Source: Cryomorphaceae bacterium
GTDB lineage: Bacteria > Bacteroidota > Bacteroidia > Flavobacteriales_G > Salibacteraceae
Assembly (NCBI GenBank): GCA_003564735.1
Contig: PXEK01000101.1
Coordinates: 1-7,500 of the forward strand
DNA: 7,500 nucleotides
Reading direction: 5' to 3'
Shown piece after piece: positions 4,010 to 7,500 of this stretch. Within the stretch, counting starts at the first letter, position 1. Every line of letters starts with the position of its first letter. Under the pieces are notes generated by a model. The model saw only the letters and a list, made by a program, of their open reading frames with translations. It was not told the DNA's origin and did not search any database. A program made the position numbers and the translations under genes.

Positions 4010-5983
4010 ATGAAATACGTCCTTTTCTTCTTTCAAATTCTGTTTTTTATTCCCACAGTCGTAGCAAATAATGATACGATTAACCTATCTTCAAAAATTA
4101 CCGATGTAACAGTGTTTTTTAACGGTGCTCAAGTCACTCGGGAGGCACAGGCCGACTTAAGAAAAGGAAAGCGAATTGTGATTTTTGAAAACTTACCCGC
4201 CGATCTATCCGAGAGCAGCATACGAGTAAAAGGTTGTGCCGATTGCGTGGTACAAAGCATTAAACATCAACTTAATTATGTCACAAAAACCGGACAGGAT
4301 GAAGAAAAGGTACGTGACGAAATCACAGAGTATGCCTACAAAATTAAAGACTTGTCAAACCGCATATCGGTTTTGGATATCGAGGAACAACTGCTGCATA
4401 AAAACAATAAGTTTTCGGGTTCTGACCAATCCACACAAATAGGACAACTTAAAGAAGCTGCCGATTTTTACGGAATTAAGATCAATCAATTGCGCGCTGA
4501 ACGACTGGAACGCATTCAACAAATGGAGGAGATGGTGAAGCACCGCGAAGAGTTATTTGATCGCTTAAACAAGCTGAGAGCCGAAAACCGAACCACAACA
4601 AGTAAAGTAATGATGACCGTTACCGCTCAAAATACGGGTAAAAGAACCCTTCAAACAGAGTATTATGTACACGGCGCGGGATGGGAGCCCACGTATGATT
4701 TTAGAGTAGATGATGTAAATGATCCGCTTTCCATTATTTACAACGCCAACATTTATCAATCTACCGGTGAAAACTGGAAAAACGTGAAATTGAAATTATC
4801 TACGGGTGATCCGGCACTTTCGGGTACAAAACCTGAATTAAAACCGTGGTACATTGATCAAGCCCCCGATAAAAAGACTACCGATCAACAAGTGAAATCA
4901 GGAACATTGCGCGGTGTAGCTCAGGATAGAAGAACCGGTGAAGTGCTACCTCATGTGCAAATCATAATCAAAAAAGGCAACAGGCGCGTAGCGGAAACTT
5001 TTACCGATTACAGCGGGAATTTCAACATCAAACCGCTCATTACGGGTAAATATACCTTGGAGGCGCAACGTGTAGGTCATGCAAACAGCACGTTTTCCAA
5101 TGTGGTGATTAAAGAGAATGAAGTCACAGTGCAAAACATTAAAATGAACCCCACTGAAATCGTAATGAGCGAGTGGGAAAAACACAAATTACCTGAGGTA
5201 GAGCACATTTCTGCCACTTTAGACATGGAGAGAAAGACTGATGGGCGTGTACTCAATGTTCGCGGGGCTCGTGAAAGTGAAACGCTTTACTTTATTGACG
5301 GTATTAAGGTTCGTGGCAGTATGAGTAAGAGTGAGTCGGGCAGAATATCGACAGACTTCATTACCAACACCCTGGAAGAGAACGTATCACATGCCGAGTA
5401 TGTTATTGATGAACCCTACACTATTTTAAGTACGGGTGATGATTACAATATTCAAATTAAGGAGGTAAAAACCGATGCCGATTACACCTATTATACCGTT
5501 CCTAAGGAAGATCCCGATGTGTTTTTGGTAGCCCGACTCAATGACCCTGCAGAGTTGAACTTGCTGCCCGGTCGCACGAGTATTTTCTTTGCGGGTACGT
5601 TTACGGGTCAATCGTATCTGCAGCCGTGGCATGTGCGAGATACGCTCGAAATATCTTTGGGAAGGGACAAAAACATTTCCGTGGAGCGTACGGGTATAAA
5701 ACAGGTGCGGGAAAAGCGAATATTCGGCAACTCGGTGCGTGAAAAAGTGGGTTGGGAAATCAAAGTGCGCAACAACAAAAGCAAATCGGTGAATATGATT
5801 ATTCAAGATCAATATCCTATCACGCAAATAGCCGCCATCAGCATTGATTTAACAAATGCCGGGGATGCCGATGTTGAAAAGGATAAAGGATTTTTGGAAT
5901 GGAATATAACCCTTGACCCCAACCAAACTAAAACGGTGAGTTTTGATTACGAAATAAAATACCCAAATAGTTTATATGATTGA
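4010..5983 (+). CDS. Exported MuiA-like DUF4140/DUF4139 protein with inserted regulatory-like and plug-like segments
   Basis: A 657-residue envelope protein of unknown biochemical role. Residues 1-19 form a signal peptide (cleavage after VVA likely). The DUF4140-type domain follows, beginning KITDVTVFFNGAQVTR (about 29-44) and containing a CADC pair (C76, C79). A charged coiled coil spans about 98-194. DUF4139 starts near 217 (GAGWEPTYDFR). After the PELKPWYID segment the domain is interrupted: residues 298-381 are a carboxypeptidase-regulatory-like beta-sandwich (GTLRGVAQDRRTGEVLPHV, DYSGNFNIKPL), and 411-437 resemble the second half of a TonB-receptor plug (VRGARESETLYFIDG, then IKVRGS). 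DUF4139 resumes near 458 (ENVSHAEYVIDEPYTILS) and ends IKYPNSLYD at the stop, typical of the family. The name MuiA (mucoidy inhibitor) is inherited from old annotation and does not define function. A close paralog starts 42 bp downstream. Confidence 0.9.
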   Translation: MKYVLFFFQILFFIPTVVANNDTINLSSKITDVTVFFNGAQVTREAQADLRKGKRIVIFENLPADLSESSIRVKGCADCVVQSIKHQLNYVTKTGQDEEKVRDEITEYAYKIKDLSNRISVLDIEEQLLHKNNKFSGSDQSTQIGQLKEAADFYGIKINQLRAERLERIQQMEEMVKHREELFDRLNKLRAENRTTTSKVMMTVTAQNTGKRTLQTEYYVHGAGWEPTYDFRVDDVNDPLSIIYNANIYQSTGENWKNVKLKLSTGDPALSGTKPELKPWYIDQAPDKKTTDQQVKSGTLRGVAQDRRTGEVLPHVQIIIKKGNRRVAETFTDYSGNFNIKPLITGKYTLEAQRVGHANSTFSNVVIKENEVTVQNIKMNPTEIVMSEWEKHKLPEVEHISATLDMERKTDGRVLNVRGARESETLYFIDGIKVRGSMSKSESGRISTDFITNTLEENVSHAEYVIDEPYTILSTGDDYNIQIKEVKTDADYTYYTVPKEDPDVFLVARLNDPAELNLLPGRTSIFFAGTFTGQSYLQPWHVRDTLEISLGRDKNISVERTGIKQVREKRIFGNSVREKVGWEIKVRNNKSKSVNMIIQDQYPITQIAAISIDLTNAGDADVEKDKGFLEWNITLDPNQTKTVSFDYEIKYPNSLYD

Positions 5984-6025
5984 TAATGGTCAGAACCCGA
6001 AACCCTCTGCAAAAAAAACTGCGAT

Positions 6026-7500
6026 ATGATGCGTAAACTTCTCATAATAATGTTTTTACCCTTTATCTCACATGGAGCGTTTGCTTCGTTTGATACGGTA
6101 AAGACAGATTCAAAAATCACCGACGTTACGGTGTTTTTCAACGGTGCTCAAATTTCACGAACGGCGGAGGCGGTTCTGACCAAAGGAAAACAAATCGTGG
6201 TTTTTGAAAACTTACCCGTTGATATTGATGCGGAGAGTATAAGAATGAGCGGTTGTGATGATTGCTTGATTCAAAGTATTAACCATAAGTTTGATTACGT
6301 TATTGACGATTTGCCTGAGGAGGAAAAACTTCGTGAGGAAATCAAGGCTTTTAGGTATAAAATTACTCATGTCAATAATGAAATGAATACACTGGTTCAT
6401 CAAGAAAACCTCTTGCATAAGAACAACAATTTTGTGAATTCAAAAACCGGTGCCGATATTAACCAACTCAAACAAGCCGCCGATTTTTACGGTAAAAAAA
6501 TAGTAGAATTGCGGGCTGAAAAACTTGATCTTTCCCGTAAGGTTGACCAACTCACAAAAGAGCGAATAGAGCTGTTCAAAAAACTGAATAAGGAACGCGC
6601 CAAAACCAATCGTATTACAAGTAAAATTGAAATGATGGTTACCGCACCCGCGGCGGGGAAACGAACGATTACGGCACAATATTACACTACTACGGCAGGT
6701 TGGTATCCCACGTATGATTTTAGGGTAAAGGATGTAAACGAACCGCTTAACATCACCTACAATGCCAATGTATATCAATCGTCAGGTGAAGATTGGAAAA
6801 ACATAAAAATCAAACTTTCAACAAGTGATCCGCAGCTTTCAAGTACTAAACCACAGCTTGAACCGTGGATTATTGAGAACTCGAAAAACATTTACTTATT
6901 TGAGGAAAGCAACAAGCCGGGAGCAGTTTCAGGTGTAATTAAGGACGCACAAACGCATGACCCGCTACCTTTTGTACGGATTGTAGTGAAAGATAGAAAC
7001 AAACGAGTGAATGAAACTTTTACGGATGCCGATGGCAGGTTTCTCATCAAACCTATTGCCAAAGGCAATGTTACGGTTGAAGCGGAATACTTTGGGTATG
7101 GCAACGATAAAAAACGGATCACCGTAAATCCCGATGAAACTGCGGTTGCCGATTTCTTTTTGACTCCTTTATCTATTGAAACTCGTGAGGTTGATGTAGT
7201 AGAATACAGTGCTCCTTTGATTTATAAGGACTCGAGATTCAATAACCAAGAAGATGCGGAAATGTTAGTGGAAAGATCGGCAGTTCGAGTGGCAACAACG
7301 ATTGGCGGTGTTTATTCTCAAGATGACGGTACGAGCGATCTGAGGTTACGAAGAAAGCGTATTAAAATCTCAAACGACTTACAGGAGAATGTTTCTCATT
7401 TGGAGTACACTATTCATGAGCCGTACACCATTCTCTCCACGGGTGAAGATTACAATATTTCCATTAAGGAGGTAGAAACAGATGTTGATTACACCTACTA
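6026..7500 (+). CDS. Second DUF4140/DUF4139 paralog, cut by the window end
   Basis: An open frame of 491 complete codons continues past base 7500. A second ATG at 6029 makes the signal peptide and CxxC pair align residue for residue with the upstream paralog and may be the true start. Numbering from 6026: signal peptide to about A20 (GAFA/S), DUF4140 start KITDVTVFFNGAQISR, CDDC pair at C77/C80, coiled coil about 98-200, DUF4139 first half from 219 (AGWYPTYDFR), and carboxypeptidase-regulatory-like domain 299-382 (GAVSGVIKDAQTHDPLPFV). A plug-like piece spans 389-443 (EYSAPLIYKD, then RVATTIGGVYSQDDG), and DUF4139 resumes at NVSHLEYTIHEPYTILS. The 42-bp gap to the upstream gene has no terminator or clear promoter, so the two are probably one operon. 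Similarity runs along the whole visible length, showing a tandem duplication. The function is unknown; secretion to periplasm or outer envelope is inferred. Confidence 0.88.
   Translation, partial: MMRKLLIIMFLPFISHGAFASFDTVKTDSKITDVTVFFNGAQISRTAEAVLTKGKQIVVFENLPVDIDAESIRMSGCDDCLIQSINHKFDYVIDDLPEEEKLREEIKAFRYKITHVNNEMNTLVHQENLLHKNNNFVNSKTGADINQLKQAADFYGKKIVELRAEKLDLSRKVDQLTKERIELFKKLNKERAKTNRITSKIEMMVTAPAAGKRTITAQYYTTTAGWYPTYDFRVKDVNEPLNITYNANVYQSSGEDWKNIKIKLSTSDPQLSSTKPQLEPWIIENSKNIYLFEESNKPGAVSGVIKDAQTHDPLPFVRIVVKDRNKRVNETFTDADGRFLIKPIAKGNVTVEAEYFGYGNDKKRITVNPDETAVADFFLTPLSIETREVDVVEYSAPLIYKDSRFNNQEDAEMLVERSAVRVATTIGGVYSQDDGTSDLRLRRKRIKISNDLQENVSHLEYTIHEPYTILSTGEDYNISIKEVETDVDYTY

Noticed and set aside
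5426..5827. 133-codon leftward open frame opposite the first DUF4139 gene
   Set aside because: It is an antisense shadow of a clear protein-coding frame with recognisable domains on the other strand.
6440..6778. 112-codon leftward open frame opposite the second DUF4139 gene
   Set aside because: It is an antisense shadow; the rightward frame is homologous to the upstream paralog across this region.

Overview
The window looks like a chromosomal piece from a member of the Bacteroidota, probably Flavobacteriales or a close relative. The evidence is: -7 elements of the TAnnTTTG type in front of several units; almost no Shine-Dalgarno sequences before the large genes; a GTGCC-GTTA-GGCAC / TCCCGTACGGGA repetitive element of a kind common in this phylum; and envelope proteins built from DUF4140/DUF4139 plus a carboxypeptidase-regulatory-like domain. 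The exact genus cannot be read from the sequence.

Layout. Bases 1-528 hold no convincing gene, only an imperfect repeat hairpin (63-106) and a probable terminator (about 335-361) for the leftward tRNA-Arg(CCT) gene at 529-600. A rightward aldehyde dehydrogenase of the 2-aminomuconate/2-hydroxymuconate semialdehyde type follows (726-2168). Then comes an unusually long 1.3 kb stretch (2169-3498) without a conventional gene. It carries three strong intrinsic terminators, a duplicated terminator module, a possible 28-residue membrane microprotein, and a leftward transcription unit with good promoter, extended Shine-Dalgarno, 23-codon reading frame, long-range complementarity and its own terminator. 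A REP-like element and a repeat/palindrome cluster complete the gap. A short single-stranded DNA-binding protein gene (3499-3837) with a clean terminator follows. The right-hand 3.5 kb is a tandem pair of paralogous exported proteins of the MuiA-like DUF4140/DUF4139 family (4010-5983 and 6026 to beyond the window end), separated by 42 bp and probably co-transcribed.

How the parts relate. The tRNA, dehydrogenase, ssb and DUF4139 pair each appear to be separate transcription units, and no pathway links them. The two most interesting items are: (1) both DUF4139 paralogs carry, between the two halves of the DUF4139 domain, a carboxypeptidase-regulatory-like domain followed by pieces of a TonB-dependent-receptor plug, and the two copies keep complementary parts of that plug; (2) the leftward 2663-2978 unit, a tiny structured transcript with a 9-nt anti-16S match in a phylum that normally avoids such sites.
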